Source: Xylanibacter muris (lineage in GTDB: Bacteria; Bacteroidota; Bacteroidia; Bacteroidales; Bacteroidaceae). Taken from it: DNA of 64,000 nucleotides. Every line of letters begins with the position of its first letter. Position 1 is the stretch's first letter. The DNA lies in assembly GCF_013166605.1 (NCBI RefSeq), contig NZ_JABKKF010000004.1, positions 62,001 through 126,000 on the forward strand. The letters are read 5' to 3'. Made by a program: the position numbers and the translations under genes. Positions 45,440-54,856 of this stretch are shown piece by piece. The notes below the pieces were generated by a model. The model was not told the DNA's origin and searched no databases. It was given only the letters and a program-made list of their open reading frames with translations.

Positions 45440-46219
45440 TTAGATTTTGCTTATGATTCCCAACTGGGTATTCTCAAGGAATGAGACAATGGCATTCACT
45501 TCATCCCCCGGCGGTACCTGTTCCTTTATCTGGTTGATGGCATCAAATACAGATGTCTGCCCATGGAACACAAGACGATAGGCATTTGCAATGTGACCTA
45601 TAATCTTCTCCGGTGTACCTGAAGCCCTGAGAAGCTTGTCATTTATACCTCCATATTCCACAGGGTTATGGGTTGCAACAATAAAAGGAGGAACATCACG
45701 GCTCACACGCACACCGCTTGTCAACATTGAAGCCCCTCCAATGCGGACATTCGGATTTACAATGACACCTGACGAGAATATTACACTTGTACGCACCTCG
45801 CAGTCGCCTGCAATCTTTGTTCCATAACCGAAAGTGCAATAGTCGTCCACTTTTGTATCATGAGAGATATGTACGCCTTCCATAAAGAAATTGCGGTTGC
45901 CTATCCTGGTTTCACCCGTACTATATGTGGCACGGTTTATCACAACATTCTCACGGAATATATTCTCATCGCCAATTACCAGTCGTGAAGCATCACCCTT
46001 GTAGTTGAAATCCTGAGGCTCCGCTCCCAAAACAGTGTTCTGAAACACTTTATTGCCGCGGCCCATACGTGTGCCGTTCATTATACTGGCGTATGGATAT
46101 ATGATGCAGTTGTCGCCAATCTCGACATCACCCTCTATATAGGCAAACGGATAAACAGTGACATTATTTCCGATTCTTGCCTTGGGGTCTACATACGCTT
46201 GCTGACTTATATTATTCAT
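45440..46219 (-). CDS. LpxA-like acyltransferase (UDP-GlcNAc O-acyltransferase family)
   Basis: A 259-residue left-handed beta-helix protein resembling LpxA, which adds the first acyl chain in lipid A synthesis. The hexapeptide repeats fill residues 5-190. The catalytic His is retained at about 120 in HISHD, and the C-terminal helices resemble LpxA (IANAYRLVFHGQTS). However, the LpxA motif GLKRRGF, which helps hold UDP-GlcNAc, is replaced by NDKLLRASG. The segment after the INR core is also shorter (INRATYSTGETRIG). It may therefore be a paralogue with another acceptor. It follows the efflux gene set with an 18-base gap, away from the usual lpx genes. Confidence 0.78.
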   Translation of the reverse strand: MNNISQQAYVDPKARIGNNVTVYPFAYIEGDVEIGDNCIIYPYASIMNGTRMGRGNKVFQNTVLGAEPQDFNYKGDASRLVIGDENIFRENVVINRATYSTGETRIGNRNFFMEGVHISHDTKVDDYCTFGYGTKIAGDCEVRTSVIFSSGVIVNPNVRIGGASMLTSGVRVSRDVPPFIVATHNPVEYGGINDKLLRASGTPEKIIGHIANAYRLVFHGQTSVFDAINQIKEQVPPGDEVNAIVSFLENTQLGIISKI

Positions 46220-46237
46220 ATCTTTTCTTTTTAGAAG

Positions 46238-47623
46238 TTAATCCCTTCCTCCACCGAGTGCATAATAGAGGTTTACAACAGCCTGCATTTTATAAAAATC
46301 ATCCTGGACCTTAGACAACTGCGCATTGAGCAGGTTACTTTGAGCGGTAATCACTTCAAGATAAGTAGCCGACTTTGAATTGAACAGCTGTCTTGTCATA
46401 TCCACGTTCTTTGTCAATACGTCGACACGCTTTCCGTCAAGGACAGACTTCTCTGCAGAGGAATTATAAAGCACAAGGGCATTGCTGACTTCACTGCCGG
46501 CCGAGAGCACAGCGTTCTGCCATGTATTGAACGCCTGTTCCTGTTGTGCCTTTGCCACCTTTAAACCAGCAATAAGCTGACCACGGGCAAAAATAGGCTG
46601 TGTAAGACTGCCCACTGCGCTGAGAAGCCATTTGCCAGGATTTACGATTCCCATACCGCCGTTGTTGGTATAAGCGCCGCTTCCGCTGATAGTTATATTC
46701 GGATAGAAACGTGAACGCGCATTCTGCACATCATAAAAACAGGACGCAAGATTCATTTCGGCATAATGCACGTCGGGACGATTATTAAGCATGCTTACCG
46801 CAATACCGGTACTGAAAGATGCCGGCAGGCTCTGATTCTCCAGTTTCCCTCTGGCAATCGTCTGAGCCGGCTGACCGAGAAGAAGAGACATCGAGTTTTC
46901 CGTTTCACGTATCTGGCGCTTAAGATCGGCAGCCTGAGACAACACAGAATAATAATTAGACTCCGCACTTTGAACACCCGTCTCGTTTACACGACCAAGG
47001 TCTTTCTGGAGTTTCATTATACGCCACGTGTCCTTTGTAAGCTCTGCCATACCGTTTACAATCTCCAATTGCCTGTCAAGCATCATCAGCGTATAATACA
47101 TGTTGGCAACATTCGATATTATTCCTGTCTTTACTACAAGCTGGTAATCCTTGGTGGCAAGCAGCTGCATCTGTGCGCTGCGCTTGGCATTGAGAAGATT
47201 TCCGAAGAGATCTATGCTCCAGCTGGCCTGCACCGGCAAAGAATAAATCTTACTTGGGGTATTCCCGTCCCATGAAGATATTGTTCCCTGAGGCGAGAAT
47301 GTGAAAGACGGGACAAAAGCCAATTTGGCTGCCGTGAGTTGCGCCTGGACCATCTTCACGTTAAGAGCCGCATTGAGCATGTTCGTATTATGCTCAAGGG
47401 CATATTCAATGAGCGACTGCAGTTGCGGATCTGTGAACACGCTGCGCCATGGCAGGTTGCCGAAGTTGGCAGTGTCGCGCACAGCAAGCGTGTCGGACAC
47501 ACTTGCTGAATCGCGCACCAATCCTGCCACATTGACATCAGGACGCTCATACTTATTGTATATTCCACAGCTGCTCATCACGGCGGCGGCAGATGCGAAT
47601 AATATGATATTCTTTATTTTCAT
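46238..47623 (-). CDS. Outer membrane efflux lipoprotein (NodT/OprM family)
   Basis: The outer-membrane channel of an RND efflux pump. It has 461 residues. A lipoprotein signal ends at Cys19 (AAAVMSSCGIYNKYERP). Two outer membrane efflux repeats follow (about 55-245 and 265-455), with the typical coiled-coil helices (NTNMLNAALNVKMVQAQL) and barrel strand SWSIDLFGNLLNAKRSAQ. The closing region NLYYALGGG is characteristic of this family. It is encoded 9 bases after the pump gene. Confidence 0.93.
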   Translation of the reverse strand: MKIKNIILFASAAAVMSSCGIYNKYERPDVNVAGLVRDSASVSDTLAVRDTANFGNLPWRSVFTDPQLQSLIEYALEHNTNMLNAALNVKMVQAQLTAAKLAFVPSFTFSPQGTISSWDGNTPSKIYSLPVQASWSIDLFGNLLNAKRSAQMQLLATKDYQLVVKTGIISNVANMYYTLMMLDRQLEIVNGMAELTKDTWRIMKLQKDLGRVNETGVQSAESNYYSVLSQAADLKRQIRETENSMSLLLGQPAQTIARGKLENQSLPASFSTGIAVSMLNNRPDVHYAEMNLASCFYDVQNARSRFYPNITISGSGAYTNNGGMGIVNPGKWLLSAVGSLTQPIFARGQLIAGLKVAKAQQEQAFNTWQNAVLSAGSEVSNALVLYNSSAEKSVLDGKRVDVLTKNVDMTRQLFNSKSATYLEVITAQSNLLNAQLSKVQDDFYKMQAVVNLYYALGGGRD

Positions 47624-47632
47624 CGTCTGTTT

Positions 47633-50600
47633 TTATTTTCTTTTCAATCGTTTCTGAAGTTCGGCGGCTGCATACGGATTTGTATATTGCCTGAGCTCAG
47701 AGTCTACATGAGCCTTATCGTCACCGAATTCTATAGGCTTTATCTTCTCCTGCAAGGTCTGGAACATATAGAACAGAGCCGGAACCACCATAATCTGGCA
47801 AAGCATACCGATAAGCATACCACCGATGGCCGCTGCACCAAGTGTCATGTTTCCATTATATCCGGCACCCATCGGAACAAGCAACGGCAAAAGTCCGATA
47901 ATCATGGCCAATGAGGTCATAAGGATAGGACGCAGACGGGCTGTTGCGCCCAACACTGCCGACCATGATATGGCCATACCCGTACGGCGGCGCTCAAGGG
48001 CAAACTCAACAATAAGAATAGCATTTTTTGCCAAAAGACCTATAAGCATGATAAGCGCAATCTGCATGTAGATGTCGTTCTGCTTTCCAAACATGTTGGT
48101 AAAGAGGAATGCGCCCGCAAGTCCGAACGGTATTGAGAGAATAACCGACAACGGAAGAATATAGCTCTCATACTGTGCCGAAAGGATCAGATATACGAAT
48201 GTCAGACACAATACAAAGATTATTGCCGTGGAGTTGCTCGACTCCTGCTCTGAACGGGTAAGTCCTGAGAATTCGTATGAATACCCGTCCGGAAGACTTG
48301 TAGCTGCCACTTCCTCCATCGCCTTGATAACGTCACCGGTCGAATATCCTTCCGAAGGAGAGGCGTTGACGTTGATGGAAGTGAAGAGGTTGAAACGGTC
48401 TATTTCCTGAGGAGCATATATCTTTGTCAGATTCACGTATGCCTTTATAGGACTCATACCTGCCGGAGTACGCACATATATATTGTCAAGACTCTTTATA
48501 TCACCGCGGAACTCATGGGAAGCCTGTATCATAACACGGTAGAGCTTACCGTAGCTGTTGAAGTTCGAGGCATAGAGACCTCCGAAGTATCCCTGCATTG
48601 TCGACAGCACCACAGACGGGTCAATACCGCTCTGCTTACATTTCGCGACATCAACATCCATCATATACTGAGGATACTTTGAGTTATACTGTGTCATGGC
48701 ATTGGTTACCTCCGGACGCTTGTTAAGTTCTCCGAGGAACTTCTGGGTTACATCGAAGAATTTATTGACATCTCCTCCGGTACGGTCCTGCATAGAGAAT
48801 GTCAGACCGTTGGTGGCCGAGAATCCCTGTACCATAGGGGGCTGGAAAGCAAGTATCTGCGCGCCCTTGATCGTTGCTGTCTGCTTGTATATCATGCCAA
48901 GCACCATAGACGATCCGAGATTGTGCACACCGATATATTTCAACGGTCCCTCTGCCTTATTACGTTCCTCGAAACTCTTCAGTTTAACGATAAACGTACC
49001 CTGATTTGAGCCCTGGCCTCCGATAAAGCTATAACCGGTAATACGCAGAGTGTTTGACACAGCCGGGTTGGCCTTCAGCATATTGTCAACCTGATCCATC
49101 ACGGCATCGGTCTTTGTAAGACCTGTACCCGGAGGCGTTGCCACGGTGACGAAGAGTGTACCGGTATCCTCATCGGGCACAAGACCGGTACGCGTGTTGG
49201 CCATCATCAGTCCCATTGCCGCAATGCCGACAATAACGGATATAACAGCAATCACCGGACGCTCTACAATACGGCGGACACCGTTCTGGTATTTGCCCTG
49301 CACCTTACCGTATGCCGTATTGAACGCCACATGGAAGCGGTCTATCACGGACATCTTGCGCTCGGTTCCGTCCGCATTATGCGGTTTAAGCAGCATGGCG
49401 CAAAGAGCCGGTGACAATGTCAGGGCGTTAAGAGCCGAAATGACGATTGATATAGCCATTGTCACACCGAACTCACGATAGAATGTTCCGCTCGTACCTC
49501 CAAGGAATGACACTGGAACAAACACGGCAGCCATAACGAGCGTTATGGAGATGATGGCTCCGGAAATCTCGCTCATGGCGTCTTTCGACGCTGTCATGGC
49601 ACTCTTGTATCCAAGGTCAAGCTTCGCATGCACGGCCTCGACCACCACTATGGCATCATCGACCACAATCGCAATGGCAAGCACGAGGGCTGCCAGCGTA
49701 AGGAGGTTGAGCGAGAAGCCGAACACATAAAGGAAGAAGAACGTACCCACCAACGATACCGGAACGGCTATAAGCGGGATAAGCGTCGAGCGGAAATCCT
49801 GCAGGAAGATATAAACCACGATAAACACGAGAACGAATGCCTCTACAAGAGTCTTGATAAGCTCGTCGATAGATGCATTGAGAAACTCTGACACATCCTG
49901 CATTATACGTATTTCAAGCCCGGGAGGCAGAGATTTCTCCGCTTCTGCAAGCACAGCCTTTACATCCTTTATAATCTGGGTGGCATTACTTCCGGCAGTC
50001 TGCGTAACCATCATCATACATGATGACAATCCGTCAACATTCTGCATAAACGAGTAATAAAGACCTCCAAGCTCCACATTGGCCACATCTTTTATACGTA
50101 CGGTCTGGCCATTGGTGTCACTTGTTATAATCATATTCTGAAACTCCTCAGGAGTCTTCAGACGGCCTTTATAACGGATTGTATACTCATATTGGTTATC
50201 AGTCTGCTCACCGAACTTACCCGGAGCTGCCTCAATATTCTGTTGGGCCAGGATTCCCGTAATATCGCTGGGCATAAGGTTATGGCTCTTCATTTTTATA
50301 GGGTCAAGCCACAAACGCATCGTATAAGACTGCAGACCCATCGCCTGACACTCACCGACACCCTTCACACGCTTGATGGCGGGAATGATATTGATATCGG
50401 CATAGTTGCCTATGAACTTGTTGTCATACTTCTTAGGGTCACCTGTAAGTGCGAAAATAATCACATTACTGTTCTGGCGCTTCATAACCTGCACACCGGC
50501 ACGCGTCACCTCAGCAGGAAGCAATGCGGAAGCCTGCGACACGCGGTTCTGAACATTCACCTGAGCCATGTCGGCATTCGCGCCTTGCTGGAAATATACG

Positions 50601-50875
50601 GTGATGGAAGCGGAACCGTCATTGGTAGCAGCCGAGGTCATGTAAGTCATTCCCTCAACACCGTTTATCTGCTCCTCAAGCGGAGCAATCACAGAATTAA
50701 GCACTGTCTCCGCATTGGCACCGCTATATGAAGCACGCACCATAACCGTTGGCGGAGCGATGTCAGGATACTGCTCTATAGGCAGCGACACCAATCCTAT
50801 GAAACCCAGGATTACTATCAGGATTGAGATAACCGTCGACAGCACCGGGCGTTCAATAAATCTATCTAATTTCAT
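47633..50875 (-). CDS. RND multidrug efflux transporter (AcrB/MexB, HAE1 family)
   Basis: The inner-membrane, proton-driven pump of a tripartite efflux system. It has 1080 residues, normal for HAE1. FIERPVLSTVISILIVILGFIGL begins helix 1. The proton-relay Asp pair is visible in LAIAIVVDDAIVVVEAVHA (helix 4). Two large periplasmic loops lie at about 40-330 and 565-870. MIGLLAKNAILIVEFA and VLGATARLRPILMTSLAMIIG mark the second half. The substrate range cannot be predicted. It is the middle gene of the operon, between the adaptor and the outer-membrane channel. Confidence 0.95.
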   Translation of the reverse strand: MKLDRFIERPVLSTVISILIVILGFIGLVSLPIEQYPDIAPPTVMVRASYSGANAETVLNSVIAPLEEQINGVEGMTYMTSAATNDGSASITVYFQQGANADMAQVNVQNRVSQASALLPAEVTRAGVQVMKRQNSNVIIFALTGDPKKYDNKFIGNYADINIIPAIKRVKGVGECQAMGLQSYTMRLWLDPIKMKSHNLMPSDITGILAQQNIEAAPGKFGEQTDNQYEYTIRYKGRLKTPEEFQNMIITSDTNGQTVRIKDVANVELGGLYYSFMQNVDGLSSCMMMVTQTAGSNATQIIKDVKAVLAEAEKSLPPGLEIRIMQDVSEFLNASIDELIKTLVEAFVLVFIVVYIFLQDFRSTLIPLIAVPVSLVGTFFFLYVFGFSLNLLTLAALVLAIAIVVDDAIVVVEAVHAKLDLGYKSAMTASKDAMSEISGAIISITLVMAAVFVPVSFLGGTSGTFYREFGVTMAISIVISALNALTLSPALCAMLLKPHNADGTERKMSVIDRFHVAFNTAYGKVQGKYQNGVRRIVERPVIAVISVIVGIAAMGLMMANTRTGLVPDEDTGTLFVTVATPPGTGLTKTDAVMDQVDNMLKANPAVSNTLRITGYSFIGGQGSNQGTFIVKLKSFEERNKAEGPLKYIGVHNLGSSMVLGMIYKQTATIKGAQILAFQPPMVQGFSATNGLTFSMQDRTGGDVNKFFDVTQKFLGELNKRPEVTNAMTQYNSKYPQYMMDVDVAKCKQSGIDPSVVLSTMQGYFGGLYASNFNSYGKLYRVMIQASHEFRGDIKSLDNIYVRTPAGMSPIKAYVNLTKIYAPQEIDRFNLFTSINVNASPSEGYSTGDVIKAMEEVAATSLPDGYSYEFSGLTRSEQESSNSTAIIFVLCLTFVYLILSAQYESYILPLSVILSIPFGLAGAFLFTNMFGKQNDIYMQIALIMLIGLLAKNAILIVEFALERRRTGMAISWSAVLGATARLRPILMTSLAMIIGLLPLLVPMGAGYNGNMTLGAAAIGGMLIGMLCQIMVVPALFYMFQTLQEKIKPIEFGDDKAHVDSELRQYTNPYAAAELQKRLKRK

Positions 50876-50894
50876 TGTATTTCAATTACTGTTT

Positions 50895-52109
50895 TTACAT
50901 TCCCATTGCCTTCTTAAACTCTTCAAGGTCACCTTGTGCCTCACCGAGTTTCTCTGCCTTTTGAAGTTTTTCGGCATACTGCTTCTCTGACAGCTGCTTG
51001 ATTTCCATCCCGTCGGTAAGACTTGTAACTCCATAAACAACGATTGTCTCACCGACCTTCAGACCGCTCTCTATAATATATGTCTTTCCGTTATTCTCCG
51101 GATTAACCGTCACAGGAGTATATTTCACCTTACTGTCTTTTCCTACGACATACACAAAGTATTTGTCCTGAACCTGTATTACGGCATCCTGAGGAACAAC
51201 AATCGCATTCTGTGCCACTTGTGGAATTACAATATATCCAGATGCTCCGCTCTTAAGGAAATGCTCCGGATTATCAAAATCCGCACGCACCTGTACAGTA
51301 CCTTTTGTCGCATCTATCACACCACTTACAGCAGCAATATGTCCTTCAGTAGCATAAAGGCTGCCATCAGCCAGCTGCAGCCTTACCGGAGGGAAATCCT
51401 TTATTGCCGCAGCAATTCCACCGGATGTCTTTGAAAGTCCCATAAGCTCTTTTTCCGTGAGCGAGAAATAAACCTGCATCGACTTGTTATCCGAAACTGT
51501 CGTCAGCGGCTGCTGGCTTGATGAGCTTACAAGCGCACCGACTTTATATGGCAACTCGCCTACGACTCCGTCTGCCGGACTTGACACATAACAGAAATCA
51601 AGATTCTGCTTCGCGGAAACATAGCTTGCCTCGGCCTGTGCCAAAGCTGCCTGTGCAGACTCGTATGCGTTACGGGCCGACTGCATCTCATAATCACCGA
51701 TAACATTGTTTTCAAACAGCTTCTTGCTGTTCTCGAATGTAAGTTTGGATGTGTTAAGTTGTGCCTTGGCCGCATTTACCGCAGCCTTTGCCTGACGTAC
51801 GGCAGCCTCATAAGTCACATTATCTATAATAAAGAGCACCTGCCCTTTCTTTACAGTCTGTCCTTCATGGACATTCAACTTTGTAATAAACCCTGCCACC
51901 TTAGGTCTGATTTCAACATCCTGAACACCTTTTACCGTTGCAGGATAAGTAGTCTGCAACAACGCCTTCTCAGCATTAATAGTTCTTACGGCATACTCAT
52001 TGTCACCGAAATTCGGCTTTCCCTGTTTTCCACCGCCGCAAGAAACCAACATCACCGCAAAAGCCGCGATGAGCATCATCTTGTTCTTTCCCATCATGTT
52101 TAAATTCAT
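50895..52109 (-). CDS. RND efflux periplasmic adaptor (membrane fusion protein)
   Basis: Bridges the RND pump and the outer-membrane channel. It has 404 residues. A lipoprotein signal is present (LIAAFAVMLVSCGGG). The biotinyl/lipoyl half-motif GFITKLNVHEGQTVKKGQVLFIID lies near 72-95, a coiled-coil hairpin spans about 105-165, and SPADGVVGELPYKVGALVS is the second lipoyl half. The barrel and membrane-proximal domains follow. It is the first gene of the operon; the start could also be one of the Met codons just downstream. Confidence 0.93.
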   Translation of the reverse strand: MNLNMMGKNKMMLIAAFAVMLVSCGGGKQGKPNFGDNEYAVRTINAEKALLQTTYPATVKGVQDVEIRPKVAGFITKLNVHEGQTVKKGQVLFIIDNVTYEAAVRQAKAAVNAAKAQLNTSKLTFENSKKLFENNVIGDYEMQSARNAYESAQAALAQAEASYVSAKQNLDFCYVSSPADGVVGELPYKVGALVSSSSQQPLTTVSDNKSMQVYFSLTEKELMGLSKTSGGIAAAIKDFPPVRLQLADGSLYATEGHIAAVSGVIDATKGTVQVRADFDNPEHFLKSGASGYIVIPQVAQNAIVVPQDAVIQVQDKYFVYVVGKDSKVKYTPVTVNPENNGKTYIIESGLKVGETIVVYGVTSLTDGMEIKQLSEKQYAEKLQKAEKLGEAQGDLEEFKKAMGM

Positions 52110-52176
52110 ATTGTAAGTTATATTTTATCTATACCCGCCACAGAAAACTAAACTATAGCAAAAAGTTTTCGCATTG

Positions 52177-52184
52177 CAAAATTA
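52177..52184 (-). promoter_or_regulatory. Promoter -7 box of the efflux operon
   Basis: TAATTTTG on the minus strand, 68 bases before the adaptor gene start. No operator or adjacent TetR- or AraC-type regulator gene was found. Confidence 0.45.
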
Positions 52185-52311
52185 CATTAAATAAATGTAA
52201 GGTTATTATTTCAATCAACAGATTTAACAATCTTTATTGACACAAAACATTAAATTGGAAAAATCACATTTGCGTATAACAAATTATAAGTTAAATATAG
52301 TTTACGTGCAA

Positions 52312-53736
52312 TCATACCAACCCCATCGACTTTGCTTTTTCCATCAACAACTGCATAAGCGGCTCACGCTCATTCGCGACACGGTTGTCAAGTACGGCGT
52401 CCTTCAGGGCCTGCTTAAGCATGCCCACCTCACGGCATTGCCCCAAATCAAACATCTTCATAATCTCATGTCCGTCGATGCAGGGCTGCAAAAGACGTTT
52501 ATAATCACGTTCCCTCAAATCGGTAAGCTTCTCCCGTACTATTCTGAAATTCTCTATAAATTGCTTTTTTCTCACCTCGTTCTTGCTCGTTATGTCTGCC
52601 TCGCACAAAGTCATGAGGTCGTCAATATCATCACCGGCATCGTTCATAAGCCTGCGTACGGCACTGTCTGTGACAACCTCATCTGCAATGACAATCGGAC
52701 GCATGTGCAGTCCGACAAGCTTCTGCACGTATTTCATCTTGGAGTCAAGAGGCAGGGCAAGACGCCTGAATATGACAGGTACCATCTTTTCCCCCACGAT
52801 ATTATGGTTATGAAATGTCCATCCCGCAAGATTGTCCCACCGCTTTGAGCGTGTCTTCCCTACATCATGAAGCAACGACGCCCACCTGAGCCACAGATTA
52901 TCACTCTTGCCGCAAACATTTTCCAGCACTTCAAGAGTATGGTAAAAATTATTCTTATGGGCCTTGCCCGCTCTTGTATCAACAATATCCAGGGCCGCAA
53001 GTTCGGGCAGAATCAGGTTCAGCAGCCCGGTGCGCTGCAGATAGTCAAATCCAATACTCGGATGCTTGGAAAGAATAATCTTATTCAGTTCGTCCTTTAT
53101 TCGTTCCCCGCTCACAATCTTTATTCTGCCGGCATTCCGGCCAAGAGCCTTGTATGTCTCGTCCTCTATCTGAAAGTTCAGCTGTGTGGCAAAGCGTATA
53201 CACCTCAGCATTCGCAAGGGATCGTCAGAAAATGTTATATCAGGATCTAACGGAGTCGCCACGATCCCGTCTTCAAGGTCATATATGCCGTCAAAAGGAT
53301 CGACAAGCTCTCCGAATCTTTCATTATTAAGGCATACAGCCATGGCATTTATTGTAAAGTCACGACGGTTTTGGTCGTCTTCCAACGTGCCGTTCTCAAC
53401 CACCGGCTTGCGTGAATCGTGACTATAGCTTTCTTTTCTGGCACCGACAAACTCTATTTCCATATCACGGAATTTAACCTGAGCAGTTCCGAAATTGCGG
53501 AAAACAGAAAGATGGGCCTTGCGTCCAAGCTTGTTTTTCAGCTCTGAGGCCATCTGAATACCGCTTCCCACCACCACAACATCAATGTCATTCGACGGGC
53601 GTTCAAGAAACAGATCCCTTACATATCCGCCAACGACATAGCACTCAATCCCCAATTTATCGGCACATTCCGATATAAGACGGAAAATTTCCTTATCCAA
53701 TACCAAGGCAAGCTCTTCATTAGAAAGTATTTTCAT
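52312..53736 (-). CDS. CCA tRNA nucleotidyltransferase / poly(A) polymerase family with HD domain
   Basis: A 474-residue class II nucleotidyltransferase, most likely the CCA-adding enzyme that completes tRNA 3' ends. YVVGGYVRDLFLERPSNDID gives the GG-x-VRD and DxD catalytic motifs at about 32-53. RRDFTINAMAVCL and FSDDPLRMLRCIRFATQL are the further nucleotide-binding segments. A C-terminal HD phosphohydrolase domain follows (WASLLHDVGKTRSKRW, about 288). Poly(A) polymerases share this architecture, so the assignment relies on there being no second copy in view. It is read alone from a box at 53769-53776. Confidence 0.9.
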   Translation of the reverse strand: MKILSNEELALVLDKEIFRLISECADKLGIECYVVGGYVRDLFLERPSNDIDVVVVGSGIQMASELKNKLGRKAHLSVFRNFGTAQVKFRDMEIEFVGARKESYSHDSRKPVVENGTLEDDQNRRDFTINAMAVCLNNERFGELVDPFDGIYDLEDGIVATPLDPDITFSDDPLRMLRCIRFATQLNFQIEDETYKALGRNAGRIKIVSGERIKDELNKIILSKHPSIGFDYLQRTGLLNLILPELAALDIVDTRAGKAHKNNFYHTLEVLENVCGKSDNLWLRWASLLHDVGKTRSKRWDNLAGWTFHNHNIVGEKMVPVIFRRLALPLDSKMKYVQKLVGLHMRPIVIADEVVTDSAVRRLMNDAGDDIDDLMTLCEADITSKNEVRKKQFIENFRIVREKLTDLRERDYKRLLQPCIDGHEIMKMFDLGQCREVGMLKQALKDAVLDNRVANEREPLMQLLMEKAKSMGLV

Positions 53737-53768
53737 ACAATGCTTTGTTTTCTTTGAATTTAAGAATG

Positions 53769-53776
53769 CAAAGGTA
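53769..53776 (-). promoter_or_regulatory. Promoter -7 box of the CCA-adding enzyme gene
   Basis: TACCTTTG on the minus strand, 33 bases before the start codon. Confidence 0.5.
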
Positions 53777-53832
53777 ATTCTTTTTTTTCAGAAAGCAGGC
53801 CCCATTCAATCTAACCTGAGAATTTATTTAAT

Positions 53833-53955
53833 CTATTTGCTTTTTCTCAACAAACCCAATATTCCATTATCGGATTTATTTGGCAGAGCCTCCTGCATGC
53901 AATGAGTACAGAGAGAAGATTTGTCGCAAAGTTGCTGATAAAGCAAATCCCTCAT
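53833..53955 (-). CDS. Possible small Cys-containing protein (40 residues)
   Basis: A minus-strand frame from ATG 53955 would encode 40 residues starting MRDLLYQQLCDKSSLCTHC, with a CxxC pair and a basic end. A longer frame to 54051 runs into the palindromic array and is unlikely. No family is recognised and no promoter box was seen just upstream. It lies in the 584-base gap between the CCA-enzyme gene and the lipoprotein gene. It may be chance. Confidence 0.2.
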   Translation of the reverse strand: MRDLLYQQLCDKSSLCTHCMQEALPNKSDNGILGLLRKSK

Positions 53956-54000
53956 ATCGGACTCGCCCCGAATCAGCAGACATGACACAAGAAAAGCAGA

Positions 54001-54103
54001 TGTTAAAAGTGTATTTAGGCTAAAAACACAGTGTATGTAGGCTGAATACACAGTGTATGTAGGCCAAAAACACAGTGTATGCAGGCCAAATACACTTTTA
54101 ACA
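54001..54103. repeat. Four-unit 22-base palindromic array with inverted ends
   Basis: Four 21-base units (54009-54029, 54031-54051, 54053-54073, 54075-54095) are separated by a single A, giving an exact 22-base period. Each begins GTGTAT and ends ATACAC or AAACAC, so each can fold on itself, with AGGC in the middle. The whole array is bounded by TGTTAAAA on the left and its exact reverse complement TTTTAACA on the right. A possible REP-like remnant follows at about 54145-54171. It lies about 160 bases upstream of the lipoprotein gene's -7 box. Confidence 0.8.
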
Positions 54104-54261
54104 CTTGCTGTTTGCTTTCTGCAAGCATGACAGCTTCAGCAAACAGAGGACATGTCCTTGGGGCGCCTGACAAGAAAGCCGCATAATCCCTGCCCCTCGT
54201 CACGTTTGTTAAATTAGCCTAAACAAACATTCAAACAATCTGTTAATACAGCATTAATAAG

Positions 54262-54269
54262 TACTTTTG
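54262..54269 (+). promoter_or_regulatory. Promoter -7 box of the lipoprotein gene
   Basis: TACTTTTG, 51 bases before ATG 54321. Confidence 0.5.
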
Positions 54270-54320
54270 CCGAAAATATGCCGATAACACATCCGGCTGC
54301 AACAACAAATATCCTGTTTT

Positions 54321-54779
54321 ATGAAATATATTTTATTGTCATCAATCACCGCAGTCGTGACATTGTTCTGCTCATGCGGCAATGATACACGCAAAGAAGC
54401 GGAAAAACTGTTGGAAACGGCCAACGCCCAATATGTCAACGGACAATACGATAAGGCGTTAAGCATCATCGACTCACTGCGTAGCATGTTCCCGAATTCT
54501 GTGGAAACACGTAAACGGGCACTTGAACTATACCAAAGCATTTCCCTGAAGAAAGCCCAGGACGATCTCGCGCGCACTGACAGCATGCTGCAGGCTGTAA
54601 CCAACGATTACAACTATATGAAGACAAAGGTTGAGAAAGACAGGGCAGAGTTGCGGGCCACAGCCGAAGAGCTTCGAAAACTAAACGAAATGAAAGTCAG
54701 GCTCGACTCTCTAAAGGTACGGTTCGATACCGAATGTGCAAAAATAAAATACATACACAAGAAGCAGAAAGAAAAGTAA
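54321..54779 (+). CDS. Coiled-coil lipoprotein of unknown function
   Basis: A 152-residue protein. A lipoprotein signal ends at Cys18 (SSITAVVTLFCSCGND; either of two Cys could be lipidated). Residues about 20-60 resemble a single TPR-like hairpin (AQYVNGQYDKALSIIDSL). Residues about 70-145 form a charged coiled coil (EKDRAELRATAEELRKLNEM). No enzymatic motif is seen. It is probably a periplasmic or outer-membrane-anchored structural or adaptor protein. The DUF1599 gene downstream has its own promoter. Confidence 0.75.
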   Translation: MKYILLSSITAVVTLFCSCGNDTRKEAEKLLETANAQYVNGQYDKALSIIDSLRSMFPNSVETRKRALELYQSISLKKAQDDLARTDSMLQAVTNDYNYMKTKVEKDRAELRATAEELRKLNEMKVRLDSLKVRFDTECAKIKYIHKKQKEK

Positions 54780-54804
54780 GCCTAAGACATACATGCCTCT
54801 CTTT

Positions 54805-54836
54805 TTTGGCTATATCATAAATAATGCTTAATTTTG
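54805..54836 (+). promoter_or_regulatory. Full Bacteroidetes promoter of the DUF1599 gene cluster
   Basis: TTTG (54805-54808), a 20-base gap, then TAATTTTG (54829-54836). The start codon is 21 bases on, so the leader is very short. Confidence 0.7.
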
Positions 54837-54856
54837 CAGCGTAATTTAATTAAATT

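Noticed and set aside
54145..54171. REP-like unit next to the second array
   Set aside because: GAGGACATGTCCTTGGGGCG resembles the left REP unit only loosely, so it is mentioned as a possible remnant and not listed as a feature.
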